A stretch of 64,000 bases of DNA from assembly GCF_900128475.1 (NCBI RefSeq), contig NZ_LT635837.1, forward strand, positions 179,867 to 243,866, in the 5' to 3' direction. Source of the stretch: Mediterranea massiliensis. GTDB lineage: Bacteria; Bacteroidota; Bacteroidia; Bacteroidales; Bacteroidaceae. The position numbers and the translations under genes are program-made. Positions within the stretch are counted from its first letter, which is position 1. Each line of letters opens with the position of its first letter. The notes under the pieces are model-generated. The model had not been told where the DNA came from, did not search any database, and worked only from the letters and a program-made list of their open reading frames with translations. This document shows, in pieces, positions 7,818 to 15,650 of this stretch.

Positions 7818-8110
7818 CATAATGTCCCGCTCGGTTTCAGAGCCATTTTTGTACCTTTTCTCATCAAAAAACGGCATTTTTCACAAGTTTTTGTACCGCA
7901 CATTTTGATATTCAAGAAATTACACTTACTTTTACTTTCCAAAATGGAGGTACAAGTCGAGAATGGTGCTAAAAATCACTAACTTACACATTCTCAGATA
8001 CTTGCCAACCTGTTGATTGTACCTTTTAGAGTGCTACACTATTGATAATCAACGATGTACACATACTGCATCGGAAAGTAAGATTTTGCATCGAGACATC
8101 ATAAGACACC
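7818..8110. other. Gene-free boundary interval with TTGTACC repeats
   Basis: No gene is seen in about 290 AT-rich bases between the ATPase remnant and the flavodoxin terminator. TTTTTGTACC occurs at 7846-7855 and 7888-7897, the complement GGTACAA at 7949-7955, and TTGTACC again at 8017-8023. The base composition changes sharply after this interval, so it is the right edge of the accessory island. Confidence 0.5.
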
Positions 8111-8123
8111 CGCAATCAAAAAC

Positions 8124-8156
8124 AAAAGCACCGTCTGGATTTCAAACGATGCTTTT
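8124..8156 (-). terminator. Rho-independent terminator of the flavodoxin-like gene
   Basis: AAAAGCACCGT pairs with ACGATGCTTTT (10 of 11 positions) around an 11-base loop. On the minus strand the hairpin is followed by a T-rich tail, and it begins 22 bases after the stop of the gene. Confidence 0.7.
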
Positions 8157-8177
8157 GCCTGTACCACCTCCTTGATG

Positions 8178-8792
8178 CTACCGAATGAAATGGGTAGGCG
8201 TCCAAGGCTCGCTGGGCGGTATAGGTTCGCCGCCCTGCTTCAAGTTCTTCAACAGCCAGGCCATGTTCCGACCCAGCGTACGCATAATCTGCAACCCCTC
8301 TATATCCTGAGTCGCTTCGCCAGGCAACCTTCCGTGCACGCTGTTCCAGTATTGCGACGACACCACCGGCATGTTGTTGATAGTGAAATACTTGTTCAGA
8401 CGGTCGAACGTCGCACTGGCTCCCCCGCGGCGGCATACGGCTACAGAAGCCGCAGGCTTGTAGGCAAGCAGACGGCCGGCAGAATAGAACAGACGGTCGA
8501 GCAAGGCGCAGAGCGAACCGTTGGGACCGGCATAATATACAGGCGACCCTACCACGATACCATCTGCCGTCTCCAGCTTTTCCCTGATCTTTCCATACAG
8601 TTCATCATTGAACACACACCGCCCCAGCTGCGCACAACGGCCGCAGGCAATGCACCCCTGCACCGCTTTGGCACCGATGGACACAATCTCGGTCTCTACC
8701 CCATTTGCCTCCAACGCTTTGGCCACTTCCGACAAAGCGATGAATGTATTTCCCTCCTTGTGAGGACTTCCGTTAATCAGCAAAACTTTCAT
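8178..8792 (-). CDS. Flavodoxin-like NAD(P)H-dependent FMN reductase
   Basis: A 204-residue protein of the flavodoxin_2/NADPH-dependent FMN reductase fold. The start is placed at the ATG at 8792 because MKVLLINGSPHKEGNT is the classic first strand and phosphate-binding loop; a longer frame upstream would add 36 unrelated residues and would swallow the -7 element. Two Cys pairs (CIACGRCAQLGRC) recall iron-sulfur flavoproteins (Isf-like), followed by IVVGSPVYYAGPNG, the second flavin loop. It probably reduces quinones or other small acceptors; the true substrate is unknown. Single gene, with a promoter at 8819-8826 and a terminator just downstream. Confidence 0.85.
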   Translation of the reverse strand: MKVLLINGSPHKEGNTFIALSEVAKALEANGVETEIVSIGAKAVQGCIACGRCAQLGRCVFNDELYGKIREKLETADGIVVGSPVYYAGPNGSLCALLDRLFYSAGRLLAYKPAASVAVCRRGGASATFDRLNKYFTINNMPVVSSQYWNSVHGRLPGEATQDIEGLQIMRTLGRNMAWLLKNLKQGGEPIPPSEPWTPTHFIR

Positions 8793-8818
8793 CTCTTTCT
8801 TGTTTTTTTGTTGCAATG

Positions 8819-8826
8819 CAAAGATA
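8819..8826 (-). promoter_or_regulatory. Candidate -7 element of the flavodoxin-like gene
   Basis: Minus strand TATCTTTG, an exact TAnnTTTG match, about 26 bases upstream of the ATG at 8792. It supports the shorter gene start. Confidence 0.55.
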
Positions 8827-8953
8827 ATGAAAATGGGAAAACATAGGATACACGAAACCGCCAATAAATTATGGGACCGAAAGAAGAAGAATGTCCCCAA
8901 AAAGAGTTATCTTGCAGGGATTTTCGAACCCATAATTTCATAGACACAGAAAA

Positions 8954-9622
8954 ATGAAAACAGAACTTCTGCATTCCTGCCCCGAACTGATTGACTACAT
9001 CAACGAGGTAGGCTTCCTGCCCCTGCTCCGCATGGGCGTCGAAGGATGGTCAGCCGAAGAGGTGACGGACGAAGACTGCCAATACACCCGCCTGCCCGAC
9101 GGCGGATGGGAATGGCCCCTCTGGACGTGGAAGGGCGCCATCCTTCAGGACAGCGGGTGCGCCTACGGCAAGTTTTTCGACCGCAAGGCAGCCTTCGTCA
9201 GCCGCGACTGGTGGCCCGACTTCTGCAACTACCGTCGCAGCGTTTTCCCCTATCCCGACGCAGGCACCGTCGAAGAAAGCATCCTCGACACCCTGCGGAC
9301 CGAAGGAAGTCTCATCACCCGCGACCTGCGGGCCGCCTGCGGGTTCACAGGCCCCAAGATGCGGAGCCGCTTCGACGCCTACCTGGCCCGCCTGGAGATG
9401 GGCAGCTACATCGTGACGGAAGACTTCGTCTACCCACGCGACCGCCACGGACGGGAGTACGGCTGGGGATGGTCCCTGCTCACCACGCCCGAAGCCCTCT
9501 TCGGACGCGAAGCCTGCCACCCCGACCGCACCCCACAGGAATCGTACGCGCGGCTCATGGACCAGTTCCGAAAAATCCTGCCCGACGAGTCCGAACAGAC
9601 ATACAGCTTCCTGCTGAAATGA
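8954..9622 (+). CDS. AlkZ/YcaQ-related winged-helix protein
   Basis: A 222-residue cytosolic protein. The N-terminal half is rich in Trp and carries PLWTWKGAILQ and AYGKFFDRKAAFVSRDWWPDF. The centre, SILDTLRTEGSLITRDLRAACGF, followed by KMRSRFDAYLARLEMGSYIV, resembles the winged-helix part of the AlkZ/YcaQ (HTH_42) DNA glycosylase family, in the small AlkZ-related branch. Full AlkZ enzymes unhook interstrand crosslinks; the catalytic QxQ motif of that family is not obvious here, so the activity is unproven. It could act as a repair or DNA-binding protein. GC-rich coding, unlike the island to its left. Confidence 0.6.
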   Translation: MKTELLHSCPELIDYINEVGFLPLLRMGVEGWSAEEVTDEDCQYTRLPDGGWEWPLWTWKGAILQDSGCAYGKFFDRKAAFVSRDWWPDFCNYRRSVFPYPDAGTVEESILDTLRTEGSLITRDLRAACGFTGPKMRSRFDAYLARLEMGSYIVTEDFVYPRDRHGREYGWGWSLLTTPEALFGREACHPDRTPQESYARLMDQFRKILPDESEQTYSFLLK

Positions 9623-9685
9623 CAACCAACCGAACAGAAAAGACAGACCACTGGCCTGCCCCCTAACCATAACACAACAACCCTC

Positions 9686-10297
9686 ATGAAACCCACCATA
9701 CTCTTTCTACATGGATTCTTTGCCTCGGGCGTATGTGTACCTGCCCAGACCTTGAAACAATGCTTCCAAGACCAGGCCACAGTACTCACCCCCGACCTGC
9801 CTCTGCATCCAGCCGAAGCCCTTGCCAGCATCTTCCGCTGGTGCGAGCAGGAAAAGCCCGACGTACTGGTAGGCAATAGCAACGGCTCGTTCCTGGCCCA
9901 GATAGTGGCTGCCCGCAACAACCTGCCGGCATTGCTTGGAAATCCTCACTTCGAAATGACCCGCTTCCTGGCCGAACGCATCGGTACGCACGAATACAAA
10001 TCACCTCGTGCCGACGGAAACCAACGCCTCGTCATCGACCAGGCTCTGATTGAAGAATTCGCCGACCTCCAGCTCCACCAATGGGACAACGACCGACCCG
10101 ACAACCACGAACGAATATGGGGACTCTTCGGAGAGAACGACCACCTGGCCCACTACGAACCGCTCTTTCTGAAACATTACACCCACGCCTTCCACTTCCC
10201 CGGCGGACATACCCCCACAGAGGAGGAAGTGCGCACGTACTACGCCCCCCTGGTGGCACAACTACTGGAAAAACGCAGCGGAGATGGACGGCTATAG
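9686..10297 (+). CDS. YqiA/YcfP-like alpha/beta-fold esterase
   Basis: A 203-residue alpha/beta hydrolase of the YqiA/YcfP (UPF0227) group. The first strand and oxyanion region are ILFLHGFFASG; the nucleophile elbow is GNSNG (VLVGNSNGSFLAQ), the acid is probably in LFGENDHLAHY, and the histidine in FPGGHTPTEEE. Length agrees with the family (about 190-200). E. coli YqiA hydrolyses palmitoyl-CoA and short p-nitrophenyl esters; the physiological substrate is unknown. It follows the AlkZ-like gene by 63 bases. Its 3' end overlaps the end of the convergent AEC transporter gene by 6 bases. Confidence 0.85.
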   Translation: MKPTILFLHGFFASGVCVPAQTLKQCFQDQATVLTPDLPLHPAEALASIFRWCEQEKPDVLVGNSNGSFLAQIVAARNNLPALLGNPHFEMTRFLAERIGTHEYKSPRADGNQRLVIDQALIEEFADLQLHQWDNDRPDNHERIWGLFGENDHLAHYEPLFLKHYTHAFHFPGGHTPTEEEVRTYYAPLVAQLLEKRSGDGRL

Positions 10298-11203
10298 GAA
10301 CATCGTCAGCAGCGGAATGCTCAGCACCGAAAGCAAGGTCGTGATGAACGTACCTTCCGCCATGACAACCTCGCCCCACTGATACTTGATGCAGAACAAC
10401 GTGCCATACGAGGCCACAGGCATGGCCGCCAGCACCACATTGATGTCGGCAATGGTCTTGTCCACCCCGCAGAGGCGCGAGAGATAAAGGATAAGAAGAG
10501 GCACCAGCATCAGGCGCAGGGCCGACATCAGATAGATGGCCCCATTGCCGAACATCCGCCGGATGGGCACTTGGGCGATGGAAGAGCCGATGATGAGCAG
10601 GGCGGCAGGCACAGTCACGTTGCCTAGCAGCAGGAAGGGCGTGCTGACGACACGAGGAGGAACCCACCCCGTCACCACAATCAGAATAGATGCGTACGAA
10701 GCAATCATGGCCGGACAATAAAGCGTACGCCAGTCAAAACGCATCTTCCCTTCGCCGCCCGAAATGAACAAGGTGCCGAACACGAAAATCAGCAGCGTGC
10801 TGGGGAAATTCAAGATACTGGCATAAAACACCGCACTGGCCCCGAAGATGGACGCCACGATAGGATAACCGATGAACCCCACATTGCCGAAAGCCAGCAT
10901 GAAGCTATAGATGCCCCGCTCGGACGGGCGGACAGGCAAGACATGAGGAAGCAGAAAAGCAGCGCCTATCAGGACCACATAAGTGGCAAATCCCACGACC
11001 AGCAGAGGCAGAATGAGGTCCTTGTCAGGAAGCGTGTCGCCCATTACCGACGAAAGTATCAGGCTGGGGCACGTCACATTGATAACCAGTTCCGAAAGTT
11101 TGCGGTCGAATTCCGCATCCATCATTTTCTTCTTGCTCAGACAATAGCCGAAGATGACCAGCACAAACAGGATAATCATCTGCGTTACGATTGCATCCAT
11201 CAC
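10292..11203 (-). CDS. AEC family transporter (auxin efflux carrier fold)
   Basis: A 303-residue membrane protein of the Mem_trans/AEC family with about ten hydrophobic segments, starting with IVTQMIILFVLVIFGYCLS and ending with a helix LSVLSIPLLTMFL. The NVTCPSLILSS and AFGNVGFIGYP stretches are the two symmetrical Asn/Pro-Gly crossover motifs of the fold. Bacterial members export or import organic acids such as malate; substrate unknown. It is preceded by a TATCTTTG element at 11225-11232 and is not in an operon with galE because a terminator lies between them. Confidence 0.88.
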   Translation of the reverse strand: MMDAIVTQMIILFVLVIFGYCLSKKKMMDAEFDRKLSELVINVTCPSLILSSVMGDTLPDKDLILPLLVVGFATYVVLIGAAFLLPHVLPVRPSERGIYSFMLAFGNVGFIGYPIVASIFGASAVFYASILNFPSTLLIFVFGTLFISGGEGKMRFDWRTLYCPAMIASYASILIVVTGWVPPRVVSTPFLLLGNVTVPAALLIIGSSIAQVPIRRMFGNGAIYLMSALRLMLVPLLILYLSRLCGVDKTIADINVVLAAMPVASYGTLFCIKYQWGEVVMAEGTFITTLLSVLSIPLLTMFL

Positions 11204-11224
11204 TCTTTTTCCTTAAAAACCCGG

Positions 11225-11232
11225 CAAAGATA
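11225..11232 (-). promoter_or_regulatory. Candidate -7 element of the AEC transporter gene
   Basis: Minus strand TATCTTTG (TAnnTTTG), about 22 bases upstream of the ATG at 11203. Confidence 0.5.
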
Positions 11233-11323
11233 GTGAAAGGCGAGAGCAGAGACAAACGAAAAACAAAGTTTTTCAGCATCACCCCGCCTGCGCCCCATCG
11301 CCTCCCTGACGGACGAACAAAAA

Positions 11324-11354
11324 AATAGGCCTTGTCGTCCCGACAAGACCTATT
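11324..11354 (-). terminator. Terminator downstream of galE
   Basis: AATAGGCCTTGTCG pairs with CGACAAGACCTATT (one G-U position) around a short loop; the minus strand continues with seven T. It lies about 190 bases after the galE stop, which implies a long 3' UTR. The interval 11355-11546 has no gene; it holds a second perfect 9-bp hairpin (AACAAATAC/GTATTTGTT, 11484-11507) close to the stop but without a T run. Confidence 0.65.
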
Positions 11355-11546
11355 CACAACACAAACACAAAATAAAACACGACAAAACTACTATGCAATT
11401 ATGCCTATTTACGTTTATACATAAAACACCGACATACGGATATTCACATATACATACCGGTTTACGGCTACTTGCACCATTTAAACAAATACTTCGCTGT
11501 ATTTGTTCATTGCCTATTATATTTTTTTCTTTATCAACTTCTTTTT

Positions 11547-12581
11547 TTACTGTATGCCTCTTTCACGAAGCTTCAATTGCCAGTTCCAAGCGGAACGCAA
11601 TGTATCTTCGATAGGCGTTTCAGCCTTCCATCCCAGCTCTTCGTTGGCCAATGTAGGATCAGCCCACACCTTCTCGATGTCACCTGCACGACGACCCACA
11701 ATCTGGTAGTTCAGCTTCACACCTGTAGCAGCTTCGAAAGCGTGTATCAGCTCGAGTACAGAAAGGCCGCGGCCCGTACCGATATTAAACACTTCCACTT
11801 TCTCCTTCTGCTTGTGGTTCAGGATACGGTCGATGGCTACAACGTGAGCCTTGGCCAGATCGACCACATTGATGAAGTCGCGGATGCACGATCCGTCGGG
11901 CGTATCATAGTCATCGCCAAAGACACTCAGTTTTTCGCGGATGCCGATGGCCGTCTGGGTCAGATAGGGAATCAGGTTCTGGGGAACGCCGTTGGGCAGC
12001 TCTCCGAGCAATGCGCTGGGATGGGCACCTATCGGGTTGAAGTAACGCAGCAGGATAGCGTTGATGGGCGCACCCGAAGCCACTGTGTCGCGAATAATCT
12101 CTTCATTGATCTGCTTGGTGTTGCCATAAGGAGATTCAGCCTTCTTGATGGGGGCTTTCTCCGTTACGGGCAATACGTCCGGCTGGCCATATACGGTACA
12201 CGAAGACGAGAATACAATGCCATCCACTCCATGCTTGGGCATCAGGTCGAGCAGGTTGATCAGCGACAACAGGTTGTTGCGGTAATACTTCAACGGCTTC
12301 TGTACAGACTCACCTACCGCTTTGCTGGCGGCAAAGTGGATGATGGCCTTGATGCCTTTATATTTGGTAAACATGGCATCGAGTCCCTCATAATCCAAAC
12401 AATCGAGTTTCTCGAATGCCGGACGGATACCAGAAACTTTCTCAATGTTGTCCACAACATCTGCGCTCGAATTAGACAGATTGTCAATAATAACAACTTC
12501 ATAACCTGCGTTCTGAAGTTCGACAACCGTGTGGGAGCCAATGTATCCGGTTCCGCCTGTCACTAATATTCTTTCTTTCAT
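11547..12581 (-). CDS. galE: UDP-glucose 4-epimerase
   Basis: A 344-residue short-chain dehydrogenase/reductase that interconverts UDP-glucose and UDP-galactose with bound NAD (Leloir pathway and sugar supply for surface polysaccharides). The NAD-binding loop GGTGYIGS is at 9-16, DNLSNSS at 33-39 is typical of GalE, the catalytic Ser/Thr lies in FSSSCTVYG (124-132), and the catalytic pair Y152-x3-K156 in YGNTK. The GalE block NPIGAHPSALLGE is present. Length agrees with E. coli GalE (338). Single transcription unit with a promoter at 12620-12627. Confidence 0.97.
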   Translation of the reverse strand: MKERILVTGGTGYIGSHTVVELQNAGYEVVIIDNLSNSSADVVDNIEKVSGIRPAFEKLDCLDYEGLDAMFTKYKGIKAIIHFAASKAVGESVQKPLKYYRNNLLSLINLLDLMPKHGVDGIVFSSSCTVYGQPDVLPVTEKAPIKKAESPYGNTKQINEEIIRDTVASGAPINAILLRYFNPIGAHPSALLGELPNGVPQNLIPYLTQTAIGIREKLSVFGDDYDTPDGSCIRDFINVVDLAKAHVVAIDRILNHKQKEKVEVFNIGTGRGLSVLELIHAFEAATGVKLNYQIVGRRAGDIEKVWADPTLANEELGWKAETPIEDTLRSAWNWQLKLRERGIQ

Positions 12582-12619
12582 AAATAGAGATACTTTTAGT
12601 TTTCGGTTATTTTATGCTA

Positions 12620-12627
12620 CAAATGTA
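12620..12627 (-). promoter_or_regulatory. Candidate -7 element of galE
   Basis: Minus strand TACATTTG (TAnnTTTG), about 38 bases upstream of the galE ATG. Confidence 0.5.
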
Positions 12628-12661
12628 GCAAACATTTTTAGAATACGCAGAATAAAAACGA

Positions 12662-12730
12662 AAAAAAACGTGCCGACCTGTGTTTTTTTGCATCGGAACA
12701 TGCCCGATACAATCAAAAACAAGTCGGCAC
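12662..12730 (-). terminator. Terminator of the rnf operon
   Basis: GTGCCGAC (12670-12677) pairs with GTCGGCAC (12723-12730), with further pairing inside (ATCGG/CCGAT). On the minus strand it is followed by a run of eight T. It begins 29 bases after the rnfA stop. Confidence 0.75.
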
Positions 12731-12759
12731 AGCCTAAATGTTCAGGCTTTCTATAGCCG

Positions 12760-13338
12760 TCAGATCTTCACAACTCCCGAGAATCCCATGAATGCCATAG
12801 CCAGCAGGCCGGCTGTAATCAGTGCGATGGGAGTCCCCTGCATACCCTTGGGGATGTTGACCAGGCTCATCTGCTCGCGCAGGCCGGCAAACAGCGTCAG
12901 GGCGAGGCCGAAGCCCAAGGCGGTGGAGAAGGCGTAAACGACACCCGTCAGCAGGTCATAGTTCTTCTGGATGACGAGGATGGCCACACCCAGAATACAG
13001 CAGTTGGTCGTAATCAAAGGCAGGAACACGCCCAATGCCTGATAGAGCGAAGGAGACACCTTCTTCAGAATGATCTCCACCATCTGCACCAGCGCGGCGA
13101 TGACAAGGATAAAGGTAATCGTCTGCAAATAGCCCAGGTTGAAGGCGTCGAGGACGAACTTCTGCAACAGGAATGTGACGATGGTTGCAATGGTCAGCAC
13201 AAAAGCCACAGCGGCCGACATGCCCAGAGCCGTATCAATCTTCTTGGAAACGCCCAGGAACGGACAGATACCCAGGAACTGGGACAGAACGATGTTGTTG
13301 ACAAAGACCGCCGAAATAAATATCAAGATATATTCCAT
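12760..13338 (-). CDS. rnfA: Rnf electron transport complex subunit A
   Basis: A 192-residue integral membrane subunit with six predicted helices (for example IFISAVFVNNIVLSQFLGIC and LGVFLPLITTNCCILGVAIL). The two inverted NN/TNC-type segments (VFVNNIVLSQFLGICPFLG and ITTNCCILG) hold the Cys pair that, with RnfE, ligates the membrane-embedded 2Fe-2S centre of the RnfA/NqrE family. It passes electrons across the membrane in the ferredoxin:NAD oxidoreductase that drives ion export. Last gene of the operon. Confidence 0.96.
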   Translation of the reverse strand: MEYILIFISAVFVNNIVLSQFLGICPFLGVSKKIDTALGMSAAVAFVLTIATIVTFLLQKFVLDAFNLGYLQTITFILVIAALVQMVEIILKKVSPSLYQALGVFLPLITTNCCILGVAILVIQKNYDLLTGVVYAFSTALGFGLALTLFAGLREQMSLVNIPKGMQGTPIALITAGLLAMAFMGFSGVVKI

Positions 13339-13373
13339 ATTGTTTCAATTTAGCATAAAGAATGAATGTTTGC

Positions 13374-13958
13374 TCATGCCTTCTTCAGGCGGTTCACCAA
13401 CGCGATGAGATAGCCCAGCGCGATGAAGGCACCCGGCGCAAGCACGAAAATCAGCATGCCATATTCCTCAGGGATGAGGGAAAGGCCGAATATCTTGCCC
13501 GTGCCCAGGAACTCGCGCACGGCACCCAGCAGGGTCAGGGCGATGGTAAAGCCCAGGCCGATGCCAAGACCGTCGAACAGAGAGGCGACGGGATTGTTCT
13601 TGGCCGCAAAAGCCTCGGCACGTCCCAGCACAATGCAGTTCACCACAATCAAGGGGATGAACAGGCCCAGCGTGGCATACAGGGCCGGCACATAGGCTTG
13701 CATCACCATCTGGAGCAGCGTAACGAACGAAGCGATGACTACAATATAGGAAGGAATACGGACCATGTCGGGTATCAGGTTCTTGATGGCCGAAATGACG
13801 GTGTTCGAACAGATGAGCACGAACATCGTAGCCAGTCCCATACCCATACCGTTGATAGCCGACGACGTGGTACCCAGCGTAGGACACATACCCAGCAGAA
13901 GCACGAACGTCGGGTTCTCCTTGATGATGCCATTCATCAAAACTTTAAAGTTATTCAT
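13374..13958 (-). CDS. rnfE: Rnf electron transport complex subunit E
   Basis: A 194-residue membrane subunit, paralogous to RnfA (six helices). It contains LLGMCPTLGTTSSAINGMGMG and PLIVVNCIVLGRAEAFA, the mirrored Cys-bearing half-helices shared by RnfA/RnfE and NqrD/NqrE. With RnfA it is expected to carry the membrane 2Fe-2S cluster. It lies 16 bases after rnfG and 35 before rnfA. Confidence 0.96.
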   Translation of the reverse strand: MNNFKVLMNGIIKENPTFVLLLGMCPTLGTTSSAINGMGMGLATMFVLICSNTVISAIKNLIPDMVRIPSYIVVIASFVTLLQMVMQAYVPALYATLGLFIPLIVVNCIVLGRAEAFAAKNNPVASLFDGLGIGLGFTIALTLLGAVREFLGTGKIFGLSLIPEEYGMLIFVLAPGAFIALGYLIALVNRLKKA

Positions 13959-13974
13959 AAGTCAGGCTCCTTTC

Positions 13975-14634
13975 TTATTTGACGCTGGTAGAATCTGCCG
14001 TAGCAGGATCCTCAGCGGGTTGTTCAACATTCTTTTGAGTAGCTCCTGTAGCGCCGTCGGCTGTATTCTGGCCGGCATAGGCCGCATAAGCCGTATTGAC
14101 TGCCTTCAGGAAGGCTCGTGAGGTAATTGTCGAGGCCGTGATGGCATCAATCTCTCCCCCATCCTTGCTCACCGTCAGCGGAGCGCTGCCGGGGTTCTTG
14201 CCTGTAATGTCACCACGATTTCCTTTCTTGAACCAGTCGGCCGCCTTCGAGCCCAGTCCAGGAGTCTCGGCGTGCGACAGCAGGGAGTAGTCGATGATAT
14301 TGCCCTGGGCATCGAAGCCGACGAGCACCTTCAGATCACCGCCGAAGCCCATGGCCGATGCCTCTACAGCAGCACCGATATATTCACCTCCCTTGGTAGC
14401 AGGATATACGGCATACTCCACGCCGTTCACCTCCTGCATCTTCTTCTCGGCTATCGGGTCGTTGTCAAAACCTGGCACCACAGCCTTGACGGCATCGCTC
14501 AGCGTTTTGGCGTTGGCGGCCGCAATAGGTTCCTTGGTCAGTTCGTTGACCCACGCCAGCAGTGCTACGGAAATGACTGTGACTCCCGTGAGCACCAGCA
14601 ACATATTCTTTAAAGACGATTCTAACTTTTTCAT
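13975..14634 (-). CDS. rnfG: Rnf electron transport complex subunit G (FMN-binding)
   Basis: A 219-residue protein with one N-terminal membrane helix (MLLVLTGVTVISVALLAWV) and a periplasmic FMN-binding domain. The FMN is attached to a Thr by ApbE: the S-x-x-T motif is S168-T-I-T171 within AITASTITSRAFLKAVN. HAETPGLGSKAADWF is the conserved block of RnfG/NqrC. The C-terminal ~35 residues are rich in Ala, Gln and Thr and look disordered. Its start overlaps the rnfD stop by 4 bases. Confidence 0.95.
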   Translation of the reverse strand: MKKLESSLKNMLLVLTGVTVISVALLAWVNELTKEPIAAANAKTLSDAVKAVVPGFDNDPIAEKKMQEVNGVEYAVYPATKGGEYIGAAVEASAMGFGGDLKVLVGFDAQGNIIDYSLLSHAETPGLGSKAADWFKKGNRGDITGKNPGSAPLTVSKDGGEIDAITASTITSRAFLKAVNTAYAAYAGQNTADGATGATQKNVEQPAEDPATADSTSVK

Positions 14635-15623
14635 TTTTTCTTTGCTACCTCCCCGAAGCGTTTAGGTTTGACATACGTATTGATCAGCGGAGTGAACGCG
14701 TTCATGATGAGAATGGCGAAAGACATACCCTCAGGATAAGCACCGAACAAACGGATGATGACCGTCAGCAGACCGATGCAGACGCCATATACGAGCATAC
14801 CTCTGTGGTTCATCGGCGAAGTCACGTAGTCGGTCGCCATGAAGATGGCACCCAGCATCAGACCACCCGACAACAGATGGGTCAAGCCGCAAGCATACTT
14901 GGCAGGGTCCACCCAATGCATGATGGACGTGAACACCAGTACCGTCACCAGGATGGAAACAGGAATATGCCACGTGATGATCTTCTTCCACAACATATAG
15001 ACCAGACCCAACAGCAGGGCCAGCGCGCTCACCTCACCGATACATCCTGGGTTGTTGCCGAAGAACAGGTCCAAGGCACTGGGGAGCTGGTCCATCGAGA
15101 AGCCTGGGGCGCCGTTGGCAACACCTTTCATAATAGCCAGCGGGGTGGCAGTAGTCACCGCATCGGTATAGGCGGTCAGCTGCCCCACAGCAGGCCAGCT
15201 GGTCATCTGCACGGGGAAGGACAACAACAGGAACACACGTCCTGCCAGTGCCGGGTTGAAAGGATTACAACCCAAGCCTCCGAATGACATCTTGGCTACG
15301 CCAATGGCAAACAGGGCACCGAGAATGATAATCCAGACAGGCAGGTTGGAAGGCAGGTTGAATGCCAGCAGCACGCCCGTAATGATGGCCGAACCATCGA
15401 AAATGGTCGTCGTTTCTTTCTTCATGATAAACTTGCCGATGGCCCATTCAAAGAATACACAGGCCAGCACGGAAGTCAGCGTCACAATCAAAGCTCCCAC
15501 TCCGAAGAAATAGAGCGACACGAGAAAAGCGGGCAGCAGGGCGACAAGCACACCATACATATTCTTTTTCACGCTGTCACCCCCATGGACGTGGGGCGAA
15601 AGGGATACAATTAACTTATTCAT
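14631..15623 (-). CDS. rnfD: Rnf electron transport complex subunit D
   Basis: A 330-residue polytopic subunit. The covalent-FMN threonine is T160 in DAVTTATPL, equivalent to the SGAT site of NqrB/RnfD. GGLGCNPFNPALAGR and HWVDPAKYACGLTHLLSGGLMLGAIFMATDYVTSP are family signatures. RnfD is thought to form part of the ion path. Placed between rnfC and rnfG with a 4-base overlap to rnfG. Confidence 0.96.
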   Translation of the reverse strand: MNKLIVSLSPHVHGGDSVKKNMYGVLVALLPAFLVSLYFFGVGALIVTLTSVLACVFFEWAIGKFIMKKETTTIFDGSAIITGVLLAFNLPSNLPVWIIILGALFAIGVAKMSFGGLGCNPFNPALAGRVFLLLSFPVQMTSWPAVGQLTAYTDAVTTATPLAIMKGVANGAPGFSMDQLPSALDLFFGNNPGCIGEVSALALLLGLVYMLWKKIITWHIPVSILVTVLVFTSIMHWVDPAKYACGLTHLLSGGLMLGAIFMATDYVTSPMNHRGMLVYGVCIGLLTVIIRLFGAYPEGMSFAILIMNAFTPLINTYVKPKRFGEVAKKK

Positions 15624-15650
15624 AATGTTCTTTAATTCGGTGATTTATTC

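Noticed and set aside
8793..8900. N-terminal extension of the flavodoxin-like protein
   Set aside because: Hydrophobic but unrelated to the family, lies across the TATCTTTG promoter element, and the flavodoxin fold begins exactly at the ATG at 8792.
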